Shown here piece by piece: positions 20,612-31,608 of a DNA stretch of 45,686 nucleotides. The translations under genes were made by a program, and so were the position numbers. Below the pieces are notes generated by a model that was not told the origin of the DNA, did no database searches, and saw nothing but the letters and a program-made list of their open reading frames with translations. Source of the DNA: Nemertoderma westbladi (Eukaryota > Xenacoelomorpha > Nemertodermatida > Nemertodermatidae); the NCBI GenBank assembly GCA_032718475.1, contig JAUCBJ010004540.1, positions 1 to 45,686 of the forward strand. Direction: 5' to 3'. Each line of letters begins with the position of its first letter. The stretch's first letter is position 1.

Positions 20612-20704
20612 ACAGATACACTTCTACCTTGTTTCACTTTACCTTTCTTTCTCCCTTGGGAACTTCTATCTATTGTATCCTTTCTAGCACTAGCTACTTG
20701 AGAA

Positions 20705-20756
20705 AGCCCCCATTGGGGCGAAACCTACTGATCAGCTGACAGTTGTCAGCTGAGCA
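20705..20756 (+). ncRNA. PLE2 3' paired stem-loops, copy 1
   Basis: The same arrangement as in PLE1: the GC hairpin with CATT loop is unchanged; the second stem has one mismatch and an AGTT loop. See the PLE1 entry. Confidence 0.45.
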
Positions 20757-20929
20757 CTGACTGCATGCAACGTCTAAAGGTCAGTTGCTTTTTTACTGTT
20801 TTATTTGTACTGCATACCTACTGGGAAGGTTTTTACTTCACTGCTTGACAATTAAATAAAAGTACCACTATATTGCATTAACTCAAGCTTTTTAATTCAA
20901 AATTAGAATCTACAGAGACGAACTGAAAT

Positions 20930-21306
20930 CTATTTGATAGGAAGATGGAGATTAGTTGTAGCGGAGTTACGCGTACGCCATAGCTCTCAAGCTTCGATAA
21001 TAGTATTTTATGGTTGATGGTTTCAAAGGCCTTTTTTAGTTCAATATATATTGCGTAAGTAGAGTTTTTACTATCTAATGCCTGGTGAATTTTTTCTGTT
21101 ACTGTTAGGAGCGCGTGTGAAGTGGATGTTTTTGACCGGAAACCAAATTGCGAATCAGATAAAATGCAGTATTGTGAGAAATAAGATAATAATTGTGAGT
21201 TAATAATTTGTTCATATAATTTTGAGAGTATGGGAAGTAAAGAAATTCGTCGGTAATTATTAGGAACTGCAGGATTATTGGTTTTATATGAGGGAATAAC
21301 TTTAGC
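20930..21306 (-). pseudogene. LINE reverse transcriptase fragment, copy 1
   Basis: The minus-strand frame is open for 125 codons, with no ATG. It reads KVIPSYKT, NYRRISLLPILSKLYEQI, LSDSQFGFRSKTSTSHAL and AIYIELKKAFETINHKILL: RT blocks 1-3 of a jockey/CR1-like non-LTR element. The catalytic FADD is absent, so both ends are truncated. An open frame over its whole length suggests a fairly recent fragment. Confidence 0.8.
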
Positions 21307-22880
21307 TATGAATATATATCTTTAATTCCAACATAGGACAATAAAACAGTAAATTAAATAATATATGTATTTTAGTAGCACATTAATATAGTAAAATTAT
21401 TAATAAAGGTTAAAAGGGGTAACAACAAGGCGACTATTTATATGAATATCTTTCTAATAAAATTAGACGTAGAGGCGTATCTATTTCGTAGGTAATGGGC
21501 GGTCAAGACGCATCAGGAATAGCGCTATTTGTATGTCTGAAAGGCTGGGTGGTACTTTCTGACACTGGGAATAGTGGGTCCTTTCTGCGGCTGTATTGCC
21601 AAAGAGCCAGCAATGACAGCTATCTGAAGCTTTCCAGCAGTTCCCATGCGCGCAGTATTGTTGATGGCACCCATTGGAGATCAACATTGCACCAGCCCGT
21701 CGACGGAAGCCTGTTATGTTATCCAGTAAGTAACCGAGGGTGGACTCTCTATAGCCGAGGGGCACTAGTATAATAACTAATAATCACGAACCCCGTCCTC
21801 TTATAATATACACCTAACTCTGCAGTAGTAGGTAGTAGTAGTAATAGTAGTTAGTAGTGGTAGTAAGTAGTTATAAAGGAGATGAGTTTAAACCAAAGTG
21901 ATAAAGTAACATTATTATATAACATAACCATATAGACAAAGTAGAATAAGATACGGATTCATAATTATTTTATCAAACTCATGTACTACTTACTTCAATG
22001 TGCCAATTGTAATAATAATTAATTAAACATATTATTCCGATTAATCTGCGTTTGGCCCTATAAGATATTATACTGATGTGTTTTATATCAATATATCCAT
22101 GCGAGTAAACAAGAAGTGAAGTAAATGTTTATTATTATAGTTTTAGAAATTGAATGATATACCCAAGATAGTGAAATAAATAATTTACCAGAAATTGCCA
22201 TTTGATCAGATATATTAAAGCGGAATCTTTACTATAATACCGTAATAGTATCAATTCACTCTGTTATACAATGTAAATATACTAAATCTATTTATAAATA
22301 TATTATGAGCCCTACATTGTATATTTCTCCTACAGGTAGACAATGTAATATGTTAAACTTGATATAATTTGGTATAATGTATAACATATTACAAATAAGA
22401 CTGAGGCAGCTAAACTATATTGCAAAGAAATCAAATATCCTAAAGTAATATACTAGACCCTCCCTCCACCCTATAAATAGTATTCACCACCTACCCCACC
22501 CACCACCCTTATTACTATATAATAATGAAAGATAGTACTGGCGCTCCGGTCACTCCGTTCCCTCCACTGGGGGGGTTAAGTTGTAGGTTTTGACACTATG
22601 CAAAATCCGAGCACAGCGTTAGAAGCACATTGGATAGGCGAACATTTCTTGCAGTGAAAGTATTTTCATATCTATTATAGTTTTCAAGATAGTCAGACAT
22701 GAGTAGCTAAAATTTGAAATTTTTTTGGTAAAGTCTGATTTCACCGGTACCTGTCATCCGAAATATGGATTGTGATATATCGTTAGATGCGGGTCCACTA
22801 ACTGTACATTCACATTTTTTCAAGAAAAAAATTCGATCTAGGGTTTTCGAAATATTTTCGAATTACCGGAAGCAGACTTT
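21307..22880. other. AT-rich stretch, no recognised gene
   Basis: Contains a TAG/TAGTAG microsatellite at about 21823-21868. At 21481-21773, overlapping 92-94-codon ORFs lie on opposite strands. They have a less AT-rich composition than their surroundings and may be a remnant of a transposon coding region, but I recognise no family. The rest is AT-rich noncoding sequence with short direct repeats. Confidence 0.5.
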
Positions 22881-24170
22881 GGACGACCATATCTCCGGTA
22901 CCGGTAGGCCTATTGAGTCGAAATTTTTTTTAATCTACTTAGAACACTCCAGTGAATGTTTTTTAGTTTGAAAGTTTTGCCCCAAAATGCTCAGAAGTAA
23001 TTTCGAAAAAACTGATCATTTCGCGATCATGATCTTTTGACCCCCTAGAATTGAACTTTTTTATGGTCAAATTTTGGCTACCCCCCCTAATTCGAGGGTG
23101 AGGAATCTTTTTGTAATGTTAAGTTTTTTCATACGGTGAACTCACAGGACTTGGTCTTCGAAATAAAACCGAAAACATGATCTTTCCTGATCATGGCCTG
23201 ATCAAATCGCTTTTTGAAAATTTCGAAATGCTTAAAAGTTTCCCCTTCTTAATAGAAGTCGATTAGTAAAAAAAAAATCGGGGGTCTCAAACAAAGTTTT
23301 CGAGAAAATTGGAAAAAACCGAAAAATATGATCTTTAATGATCAGGTATCAGATCTCGAGAACCGGTTGACCGATCGAGCCAATTTTTTTTTAAATCAAC
23401 TCAGAATAGACCATTGAAAATTTCTTACAATGAATGTTTATTTAAAAAATGCTTAGATTCGATTTTAAATACACTGATCTTTTCGCGATCATGATCTTGA
23501 GTTTTGACCCACTAGACTTGAACTTTTTTATGCCAAAATTTTGGCTACCCCCCCTAATTCGAGGGTGAGGAATCTTTTTGTGATGTTAAGTTTTTCCATA
23601 CGGTGAACTCCCAGGACTTGGTCTTCGAAATAAAACCAAAAACACGATCTTTTCTGATCGCGGCCTGATCAAATCGCTTTTTGAAAATTTCGAAATGCTC
23701 AAAAGTTGCCCCTTCACCATAGAAGTCGATTCGTAAAAAAAAAATCGGGGGTCTCAAACAAAGTTTTCGAGAAAATTGGAAATAACCAAAAAATATGATC
23801 TTTAATGATCAGGTATCAGATCTCGAGAACCGGCTGTCCGATCGAGCCAATTTTTTTTTTATCGACTCAGGGCGGTGTTCTGAATGTTTCCTACAGTAAT
23901 TGTTTATATCCAAAATGCTTAGTTACGATTTTACGACATCCGATCTTTGCGCGATCATGATCTTGCGTTTTCACCAGGAAGAATTCACTTTTTTGAAAAT
24001 CTTTTAACGGGAATTATGACTAATGTGGGGTCGCTGAATCTTTTTGTAATGTTAAGTTTTTCGATTGGAGCAAGCCTTGAGTGTCCGATTGCTGATCAAA
24101 ACTGATCTTTGCTGATCATGGTCAAGATCATGATCTGATCGCTCCAAAAAAAAGGTTGTGAAGGTAAACC
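22880..24170. repeat. GATC-dense degenerate tandem repeat, ~467-bp period, about 3 units
   Basis: Units start near 22915, 23377 and 23844 at the word GAGCCAATTTTTTTT or its variant. Each carries CGCGATCATGATCTT, GGCTACCCCCCCTAATTCG and TCTCGAGAACCGG blocks. By eye I count 29 GATC sites between 23000 and 24150, many in palindromes such as CATGATC...TGATCA. Composition and ORFs do not suggest a protein. Family unknown. Confidence 0.8.
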
Positions 24171-24713
24171 CATATGCTGCCTACAGTTTGGCGCCGGTCC
24201 CAAGTCCGTAGCATTAGCGGTTCTGGACTTATCTCCATAGCAACGAGGTTGCTAGGGAAGCTGACTTTTTGACTCAAATTGGCCCTAGCCGGAGAACCGT
24301 AGACTTTTGAAACGTAATGTATATGGGAAAAAGTCTTCTAGATAAATTTTGTGGGGGGGTCTAGGAACATCCTATTGTTAGTTTTCGCTTAGTTGCTGAG
24401 ATCCTCTCGTCCCCCAAATCCCAGGATTCTATAAAGGCATTCTGCTGGACTAGTTCCGTGGCCGGAATAGTGTTCGGTGTTCTGCGAACAGAGAACCTAA
24501 TCGGTTTAGGGCCCTGACCGTCTAGAACAACGGTGGTTTCCTGATAACTTTAGCTATTTTAAGGGAATTACGAAAAAAACCTCTTCTGATGGAGAGGTTT
24601 ATTAAATTGCTTTTTAAAAGTTTATTAAATGTGTATGGATAAAGATTAGCTGCCATTAGAAGAAGTTTGGAGGGGAATGGATCATTGGATGATGATTTGC
24701 AGTTAATATTTAG
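24171..24713. other. Unrecognised noncoding stretch
   Basis: No ORF with recognisable content. It includes TATCTCCATAGCAACGAGG and GGGGGGGTCTAGGAACATCC. It probably belongs to the same repeat family as the GATC-dense units, since it is continuous with them in both duplication copies. Confidence 0.4.
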
Positions 24714-24995
24714 AAGTAAAAGTAAAGTAAAAGTAAATTTTCTTCGGCCGTTAGGACAGAGATTACGCACAAAGTCTGACGACTTATTTCCAATGCGGTC
24801 CCCCCAGAACTTTATTCCCCAGAGGAAACTCTAGTACGCATTTAGCTACCACTTAAGGATGCAAGGCAGAGTGCCCTGGCTGGTCCCTTTAAAGCATTCG
24901 TGCCGAAACGAAAACTGCCCTGGCCCAGTTAAGGATCGAACCCACGACCTCAGGAGATGTGAATTCAATGCAACCACTACACCAAGGTGGAATCT
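24714..24995 (-). mobile_element. tRNA-derived SINE, copy 1
   Basis: On the minus strand the head CCACCTTGGTGTAGTGGTTG fits a pol III A box (TGGTGTAGTGG). About 30 nt later GGTTCGATCCTT fits a B box. A body of ~200 nt follows, then a 3' tail of repeated TTTACTTTTAC. That is the layout of a tRNA-headed SINE. Exact ends and target duplication are not certain. It would depend on a LINE RT for movement. Confidence 0.65.
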
Positions 24996-24999
24996 ACGG

Positions 25000-25400
25000 T
25001 GTAAGTAAGTATTCTACCTCCACGGGTGTTGTTCCTATTAGCGAAAATGAATTCGGACGAATATAAGATTGAGAGATATGGCGCAGCGGAGAGCGTGTAG
25101 ACTTAGGTATTGTACTATCTAGTTTAGCGTGTAGGGTATAGTATAGCATTAGTTTAGTATAGTAGCGAAGTGTTCATTTAGTATGTTAGCTATTTCAGTA
25201 GGGTCCTTCGTAGCTCCCTCGTTTGGCCGCTTGCGGCATGAATGCTTTTCCCTCTACCCGGTTGTACAGCCTCGTAGATATTCGCTGACCTTATACTCTC
25301 CCCCTGTCATCAGGTGCCACGGTTCACTTAACTCACTGCGCGCATTTCCCACTGACACCTGCGGGGATTTATTCCCCCCCCCCCCCCCCCCCCTCTCGTG
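25000..25400. other. Noncoding stretch ending in a poly(C) tract
   Basis: No gene recognised. The TAGTATAG-rich segment near 25130-25170 is simple. A 20-nt C run at 25374-25393 lies just before the duplication junction. Confidence 0.5.
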
Positions 25401-25516
25401 ACTGCTTTCAGAAGGATGGTGTCGCCATGGGTTCCCCATTGGGTCCCATACTCGCCAACATCTTTCTGTCACAGTTTGACGAGCAGATCACAGTGGGTAC
25501 CGAGATTAGTGAAAGG
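25401..25516 (+). pseudogene. PLE RT fragment at the start of duplication copy 2
   Basis: Starts mid-gene at the duplication junction and encodes the GVAMGSPLGPILANIFLS block, then ends at the hAT-like insert. It is the copy of 18735-18850. Confidence 0.8.
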
Positions 25517-26319
25517 CAGGGACGGATTAAGGGGGGGGCAACAGGGGCAGCTGCAGGGGGCCCGTAAGTTGGAAGGGGCCCGCAAGTTGGGAGAAATTTA
25601 CCGAACATTATCTCACTGATAAAACAACCTCATTTATTTATTAATTTCTGGCTGTTCAATAAATATTTAGAGTATATCTCACATATAGCCTCACCATTCA
25701 GAGCACTGTGTCCCATAGAATGTTTAAAGTGTTTTAAAAAAATATTTTAAGTGTAATGTAATGCTTAAAGGAAAACGTTAGCAAAAAAACAAAATTAACC
25801 AAAAAAAAAAAATGTTAATAATAGTAAACTATTACTGTATTACAATTAACATTTAATTTACCTTTCAATTAATATTATCTGAAATCATTCACGAGTTCAG
25901 TAGGTTAGGAAATTGCTATTTTTAAGTAATTTTGTGTCTAATTTATTGATATACCAGTATATTATTCGTTCCTAAATATAGAATTGATGTCTTTTGGATG
26001 GTGTAATTTTAGGAAAAAATTAGTATTATTTAAATAATCAAGGACTATTATTCGATAAAAAAAAGTAAGCGGAAATCACCGCTTTTTTAACAGATATTCA
26101 ATTTAGCGAAATTCAACTATGTTTTTTTTTTTTTTTATTCAACTGTTACGTTTTTATATCGAATATATTGTTTTATTTGAAAAAAATATTACCAGCGTTA
26201 CTTATTTGTACCAACGGGGACCAAAATTTTTTGCAATTGGTTTTCGTCGGGGAGGGGGGGGGGGGGTAGGGGCCCGTAAGTTGCGACTGCCGGGGGCCCG
26301 AAAATCCATAATCCGTAAG
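25517..26319. mobile_element. hAT-like repeat, copy 2
   Basis: Same as 18851-19650, including the intact left terminus and the shortened right terminus. The G-run near 26253 is 3 nt longer. Confidence 0.7.
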
Positions 26320-26322
26320 CCG

Positions 26323-26383
26323 ACACTGAACACGTCGTCAACATACCTTTCACTGAAAGGTATGTTGACGACGTGTTCAGTGT
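26323..26383. repeat. 61-bp perfect palindrome, copy 2
   Basis: Arms 26323-26352 and 26354-26383 are perfect reverse complements around base 26353. This copy lacks the mismatch of copy 1 and so is closer to the original event. Confidence 0.97.
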
Positions 26384-26967
26384 TGGTAACAACGACCCCA
26401 CTGAGAAGTTGAGAGAGGTCAATGCCCTCCACCCCAATCTTAGGTTTACACTTGAGTTGGAGGAACAGGGCCACTTGCCTTTCCTTGATTTGGTTGTGTC
26501 CCGTACTGACCACGCGCTTGCAACGGCATGGTACCGCATGCCTACAGATACCGGGCTCGTTCTTAATGCCACTGCATGTGCCCCGGAGTCATATAAACGG
26601 GGGGTAGTTCGTGGAATGTTTCATCGCATATTTAACGTCAGTAAGGGCGGGCGGGGATGGCTCTCAGCTCAATACTGCAATTGGGGAAGCTAATATTATT
26701 CTTAGCAATAACCAATATACAAATGCGATGATTCAGCGTGAGCTTACTGCCGTCCGTGCCGCTAGGGGGCGTCCTGGCAATAGTAGTGAGAGTGAGGTAA
26801 CTGCGGTTACACCCTCCGAGGTCATTGACCAGGTGGAGCCGAAACCGTCGGAAAATCCCTGGCCCATTATCTGTAAGTTTGAGTACCGCGGTCGGGCCAC
26901 CGAACTTTTTGTTCGTAGGTTGCGTGGTATAGTACGTTGTTTATTCTTTATCTTGTCCAGCTTGTAA
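26353..26967 (+). pseudogene. PLE RT C-terminal part, duplicated copy
   Basis: Copy of 19684-20298, with the same YVDD region, the same frame change and the same ~100-nt deletion before the nuclease. Confidence 0.8.
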
Positions 26968-27280
26968 GGGGGAATATGTTGGACATACCATCCAGCACTT
27001 GTTTGAACGTGTTAGACAGCATCAAGACGGGTCGGCCAATGATGGTAGTGAACAAGGCAAGACAGTTCACAACCATATCATGACACACTGCGGCGAGCCC
27101 AATACACAGTGGTTGACGGACTGGCGTGAGTTCTTCAAGCATTTCAAAGTAATTGCACGGCACCCATTGCGGCCTGTCCTGCAAAAACTTGAAATGTTTT
27201 ATATACGCACGCGTCAGCTCGCCATTAACAAACAGAAATGTGATTGGCGCAAGTTTGATGTGCTGCTTCCCAGTGGTTAG
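26938..27280 (+). CDS. PLE GIY-YIG endonuclease domain, duplicated copy
   Basis: Copy of 20269-20611, with the frame and the signature VYSL...YVGHT unchanged. No independent start codon. Confidence 0.75.
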
Positions 27281-27373
27281 ACAGATACACTTCTACCTTG
27301 TTTCACTTTACCTTTCTTTCTCCCTTGGGAACTTCTATCTATTGTATCCTTTCTAGCACTAGCTACTTGAGAA

Positions 27374-27425
27374 AGCCCCCATTGGGGCGAAACCTACTGA
27401 TCAGCTGACAGTTGTCAGCTGAGCA
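27374..27425 (+). ncRNA. PLE 3' paired stem-loops, duplicated copy
   Basis: Identical to 20705-20756. Confidence 0.45.
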
Positions 27426-27598
27426 CTGACTGCATGCAACGTCTAAAGGTCAGTTGCTTTTTTACTGTTTTATTTGTACTGCATACCTACTGGGAAGGTT
27501 TTTACTTCACTGCTTGACAATTAAATAAAAGTACCACTATATTGCATTAACTCAAGCTTTTTAATTCAAAATTAGAATCTACAGAGACGAACTGAAAT

Positions 27599-27975
27599 CT
27601 ATTTGATAGGAAGATGGAGATTAGTTGTAGCGGAGTTACGCGTACGCCATAGCTCTCAAGCTTCGATAATAGTATTTTATGGTTGATGGTTTCAAAGGCC
27701 TTTTTTAGTTCAATATATATTGCGTAAGTAGAGTTTTTACTATCTAATGCCTGGTGAATTTTTTCTGTTACTGTTAGGAGCGCGTGTGAAGTGGATGTTT
27801 TTGACCGGAAACCAAATTGCGAATCAGATAAAATGCAGTATTGTGAGAAATAAGATAATAATTGTGAGTTAATAATTTGTTCATATAATTTTGAGAGTAT
27901 GGGAAGTAAAGAAATTCGTCGGTAATTATTAGGAACTGCAGGATTATTGGTTTTATATGAGGGAATAACTTTAGC
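27599..27975 (-). pseudogene. LINE reverse transcriptase fragment, copy 2
   Basis: Copy of 20930-21306, open over the same 125 codons with the same RT blocks. Confidence 0.8.
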
Positions 27976-29548
27976 TATGAATATATATCTTTAATTCCAA
28001 CATTGGACAATAAAACAGTAAATTAAATAATATATGTATTTTAGTAGCACATTAATATAGTAAAATTATTAATAAAGGTTAAAAGGGGTAACAACAAGGC
28101 GACTATTTATATGAATATCTTTCTAATAAAATTAGACGTAGAGGCGTATCTATTTCGTAGGTAATGGGCGGTCAAGACGCATCAGGAATAGCGCTATTTG
28201 TATGTCTGAAAGGCTGGGTGGTACTTTCTGACACTGGGAATAGTGGGTCCTTTCTGCGGCTGTATTGCCAAAGAGCCAGCAATGACAGCTATCTGAAGCT
28301 TTCCAGCAGTTCCCATGCGCGCAGTATTGTTGATGGCACCCATTGGAGATCAACATTGCACCAGCCCGTCGACGGAAGCCTGTTATGTTATCCAGTAAGT
28401 AACCGAGGGTGGACTCTCTATAGCCGAGGGGCACTAGTATAATAACTAATAATCACGAACCCCGTCCTCTTATAATATACACCTAACTCTGCAGTAGTAG
28501 GTAGTAGTAGTAATAGTAGTTAGTAGTGGTAGTAAGTAGTTATAAAGGAGATGAGTTTAAACCAAAGTGATAAAGTAACATTATTATATAACATAACCAT
28601 ATAGACAAAGTAGAATAAGATACGGATTCATAATTATTTTATCAAACTCATGTACTACTTACTTCAATGTGCCAATTGTAATAATAATTAATTAAACATA
28701 TTATTCCGATTAATCTGCGTTTGGCCCTATAAGATATTATACTGATGTGTTTTATATCAATATATCCATGCGAGTAAACAAGAAGTGAAGTAAATGTTTA
28801 TTATTATAGTTTTAGAAATTGAATGATATACCCAAGATAGTGAAATAAATAATTTACCAGAAATTGCCATTTGATCAGATATATTAAAGCGGAATCTTTA
28901 CTATAATACCGTAATAGTATCAATTCACTCTGTTATACAATGTAAATATACTAAATCTATTTATAAATATATTATGAGCCCTACATTGTATATTTCTCCT
29001 ACAGGTAGACAATGTAATATGTTAAACTTGATATAATTTGGTATAATGTATAACATATTACAAATAAGACTGAGGCAGCTAAACTATATTGCAAAGAAAT
29101 CAAATATCCTAAAGTAATATACTAGACCCTCCCTCCACCCTATAAATAGTATTCACCACCTACCCCACCCACCACCCTTATTACTATATAATAATGAAAG
29201 ATAGTACTGGCGCTCCGGTCACTCCGTTCCCTCCACTGGGGGGGTTAAGTTGTAGGTTTTGACACTATGCAAAATCCGAGCACAGCGTTAGAAGCACATT
29301 GGATAGGCGAACATTTCTTGCAGTGAAAGTATTTTCATATCTATTATAGTTTTCAAGATAGTCAGACATGAGTAGCTAAAATTTGAAATTTTTTTGGTAA
29401 AGTCTGATTTCACCGGTACCTGTCATCCGAAATATGGATTGTGATATATCGTTAGATGCGGGTCCACTAACTGTACATTCACATTTTTTCAAGAAAAAAA
29501 TTCGATCTAGGGTTTTCGAAATATTTTCGAATTACCGGAAGCAGACTT
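27976..29548. other. AT-rich stretch, duplicated copy of 21307-22880
   Basis: Same content as the first copy, including the TAG microsatellite near 28492-28537 and the two opposite-strand ORFs at 28150-28442. No recognised gene. Confidence 0.5.
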
Positions 29549-30372
29549 TGGACGACCATATCTCCGGTACCGGTAGGCCTATTGAGTCGAAATTTTTTTT
29601 AATCTACTTAGAACACTCCAGTGAATGTTTTTTAGTTTGAAAGTTTTGCCCCAAAATGCTCAGAAGTAATTTCGAAAAAACTGATCATTTCGCGATCATG
29701 ATCTTTTGACCCCCTAGAATTGAACTTTTTTATGGTCAAATTTTGGCTACCCCCCCTAATTCGAGGGTGAGGAATCTTTTTGTAATGTTAAGTTTTTTCA
29801 TACGGTGAACTCACAGGACTTGGTCTTCGAAATAAAACCGAAAACATGATCTTTCCTGATCATGGCCTGATCAAATCGCTTTTTGAAAATTTCGAAATGC
29901 TTAAAAGTTTCCCCTTCTTAATAGAAGTCGATTCGTAAAAAAAAAATCGGGGGTCTCAAACAAAGTTTTCGAGAAAATTGGAAAAAACCGAAAAATATGA
30001 TCTTTAATGATCAGGTATCAGATCTCGAGAACCGGCTGTCCGATCGAGCCAATTTTTTTTTTATCGACTCAGGGCGGTGTTCTGAATGTTTCCTACAGTA
30101 ATTGTTTATATCCAAAATGCTTAGTTACGATTTTACGACATCCGATCTTTGCGCGATCATGATCTTGCGTTTTCACCAGGAAGAATTCACTTTTTTGAAA
30201 ATCTTTTAACGGGAATTATGACTAATGTGGGGTCGCTGAATCTTTTTGTAATGTTAAGTTTTTCGATTGGAGCAAGCCTTGAGTGTCCGATTGCTGATCA
30301 AAACTGATCTTTGCTGATCATGGTCAAGATCATGATCTGATCGCTCCAAAAAAAAGGTTGTGAAGGTAAACC
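29549..30372. repeat. GATC-dense repeat field, copy 2 (one unit shorter)
   Basis: Two units instead of three. Variants typical of unit 1 and of unit 2 of the first copy are mixed here (GATTCGTAAAA from unit 2, then GGAAAAAACCG from unit 1), as expected for recombination or gene conversion between units. Confidence 0.8.
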
Positions 30373-30915
30373 CATATGCTGCCTACAGTTTGGCGCCGGT
30401 CCCAAGTCCGTAGCATTAGCGGTTCTGGACTTATCTCCATAGCAACGAGGTTGCTAGGGAAGCTGACTTTTTGACTCAAATTGGCCCTAGCCGGAGAACC
30501 GTAGACTTTTGAAACGTAATGTATATGGGAAAAAGTCTTCTAGATAAATTTTGTGGGGGGGTCTAGGAACATCCTATTGTTCGTTTTCGCTTAGTTGCTG
30601 AGATCCTCTCGTCCCCCAAATCCCAGGATTCTATAAAGGCATTCTGCTGGACTAGTTCCGTGGCCGGAATAGTGTTCGGTGTTCTGCGAACAGAGAACCT
30701 AATCGGTTTAGGGCCCTGACCGTCTAGAACAACGGTGGTTTCCTGATAACTTTAGCTATTTTAAGGGAATTACGAAAAAAACCTCTTCTGATGGAGAGGT
30801 TTATTAAATTGCTTTTTAAAAGTTTATTAAATGTGTTTGGATAAAGATTAGCTGCCATTAGAAGAAGTTTGGAGGGGAATGGATCATTGGATGATGATTT
30901 GCAGTTAATATTTAG

Positions 30916-31197
30916 AAGTAAAAGTAAAGTAAAAGTAAATTTTCTTCGGCCGTTAGGACAGAGATTACGCACAAAGTCTGACGACTTATTTCCAATGCGG
31001 TCCCCCCAGAACTTTATTCCCCAGAGGAAACTCTAGTACGCATTTAGCTACCACTTAAGGATGCAAGGCAGAGTGCCCTGGCTGGTCCCTTTAAAGCATT
31101 CGTGCCGAAACGAAAACTGCCCTGGCCCAGTTAAGGATCGAACCCACGACCTCAGGAGATGTGAATTCAATGCAACCACTACACCAAGGTGGAATCT
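30916..31197 (-). mobile_element. tRNA-derived SINE, copy 2
   Basis: Copy of 24714-24995 with the same A box, B box and TTTACTTTTAC tail. Confidence 0.65.
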
Positions 31198-31599
31198 ACG
31201 GTGTAAGTAAGTATTCTACCTCCACGGGTGTTGTTCCTATTAGCGAAAATGAATTCGGACGAATATAAGATTGAGAGATATGGCGCAGCGGAGAGCGTGT
31301 AGACTTAGGTATTGTACTATCTAGTTTAGCGTGTAGGGTATAGTATAGCATTAGTTTAGTATAGTAGCGAAGTGTTCATTTAGTATGTTAGCTATTTCAG
31401 TAGGGTCCTTCGTAGCTCCCTCGTTTGGCCGCTTGCGGCATGAATGCTTTTCCCTCTACCCGGTTGTACAGCCTCGTAGATATTCGCTGACCTTATACTC
31501 TCCCCCTGTCATCAGGTGCCACGGTTCACTTAACTCACTGCGCGCATTTCCCACTGACACCTGCGGGGATTTATTCCCCCCCCCCCCCCCCCTCTCGTG
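31198..31599. other. Noncoding stretch ending in a poly(C) tract, copy 2
   Basis: Same content as 25000-25400. The C run (31576-31592) is 3 nt shorter. The duplication ends at CTCTCGTGACT. Confidence 0.5.
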
Positions 31600-31608
31600 A
31601 CTTACTAG

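Larger units (their letters stand above)
18060..20890 (+). mobile_element. Penelope-like element, copy PLE2 (split by a hAT-like repeat)
   Basis: 5'-truncated relative to PLE1: position 18060 matches about 12845. The RT part runs 18060-18850, is interrupted by a hAT-like repeat, and resumes at 19684 with the YVDD region, followed by GIY-YIG and the 3' stem-loops, ending near 20890. Everything from 18735 on was later copied in tandem. Confidence 0.85.
18735..25400. repeat. Tandem segmental duplication, copy 1 (6,666 bp)
   Basis: The sequence from ACTGCTTTCAG at 18735 to the end of the C-rich tract and CTCTCGTG at 25400 recurs at 25401-31599 with very few differences. The junctions share ACT: GTAACT|ACTGCT on the left, CGTG|ACTGCT in the middle, CGTG|ACTTAC on the right. 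Confidence 0.95.
25401..31599. repeat. Tandem segmental duplication, copy 2 (about 6.2 kb)
   Basis: A near-identical repeat of 18735-25400. The offset is 6666 bp at the start, 6669 after a G-run that is 3 nt longer, and 6202 after loss of one 467-bp GATC-dense unit. Few substitutions are visible. Confidence 0.95.

Noticed and set aside
21481-21773. Overlapping opposite-strand ORFs considered as a Harbinger-type transposase remnant
   Set aside because: I could not match either translation to a transposase motif; listed only as unknown sequence.
24930-24995. True tRNA gene
   Set aside because: A and B boxes are present, but the segment cannot fold into a full cloverleaf with an acceptor stem and continues into a SINE body.
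25080-25110. TGGCGCAGCGG word resembling a tRNA A box
   Set aside because: No B box at the right distance downstream, so neither a tRNA nor a SINE head can be supported.
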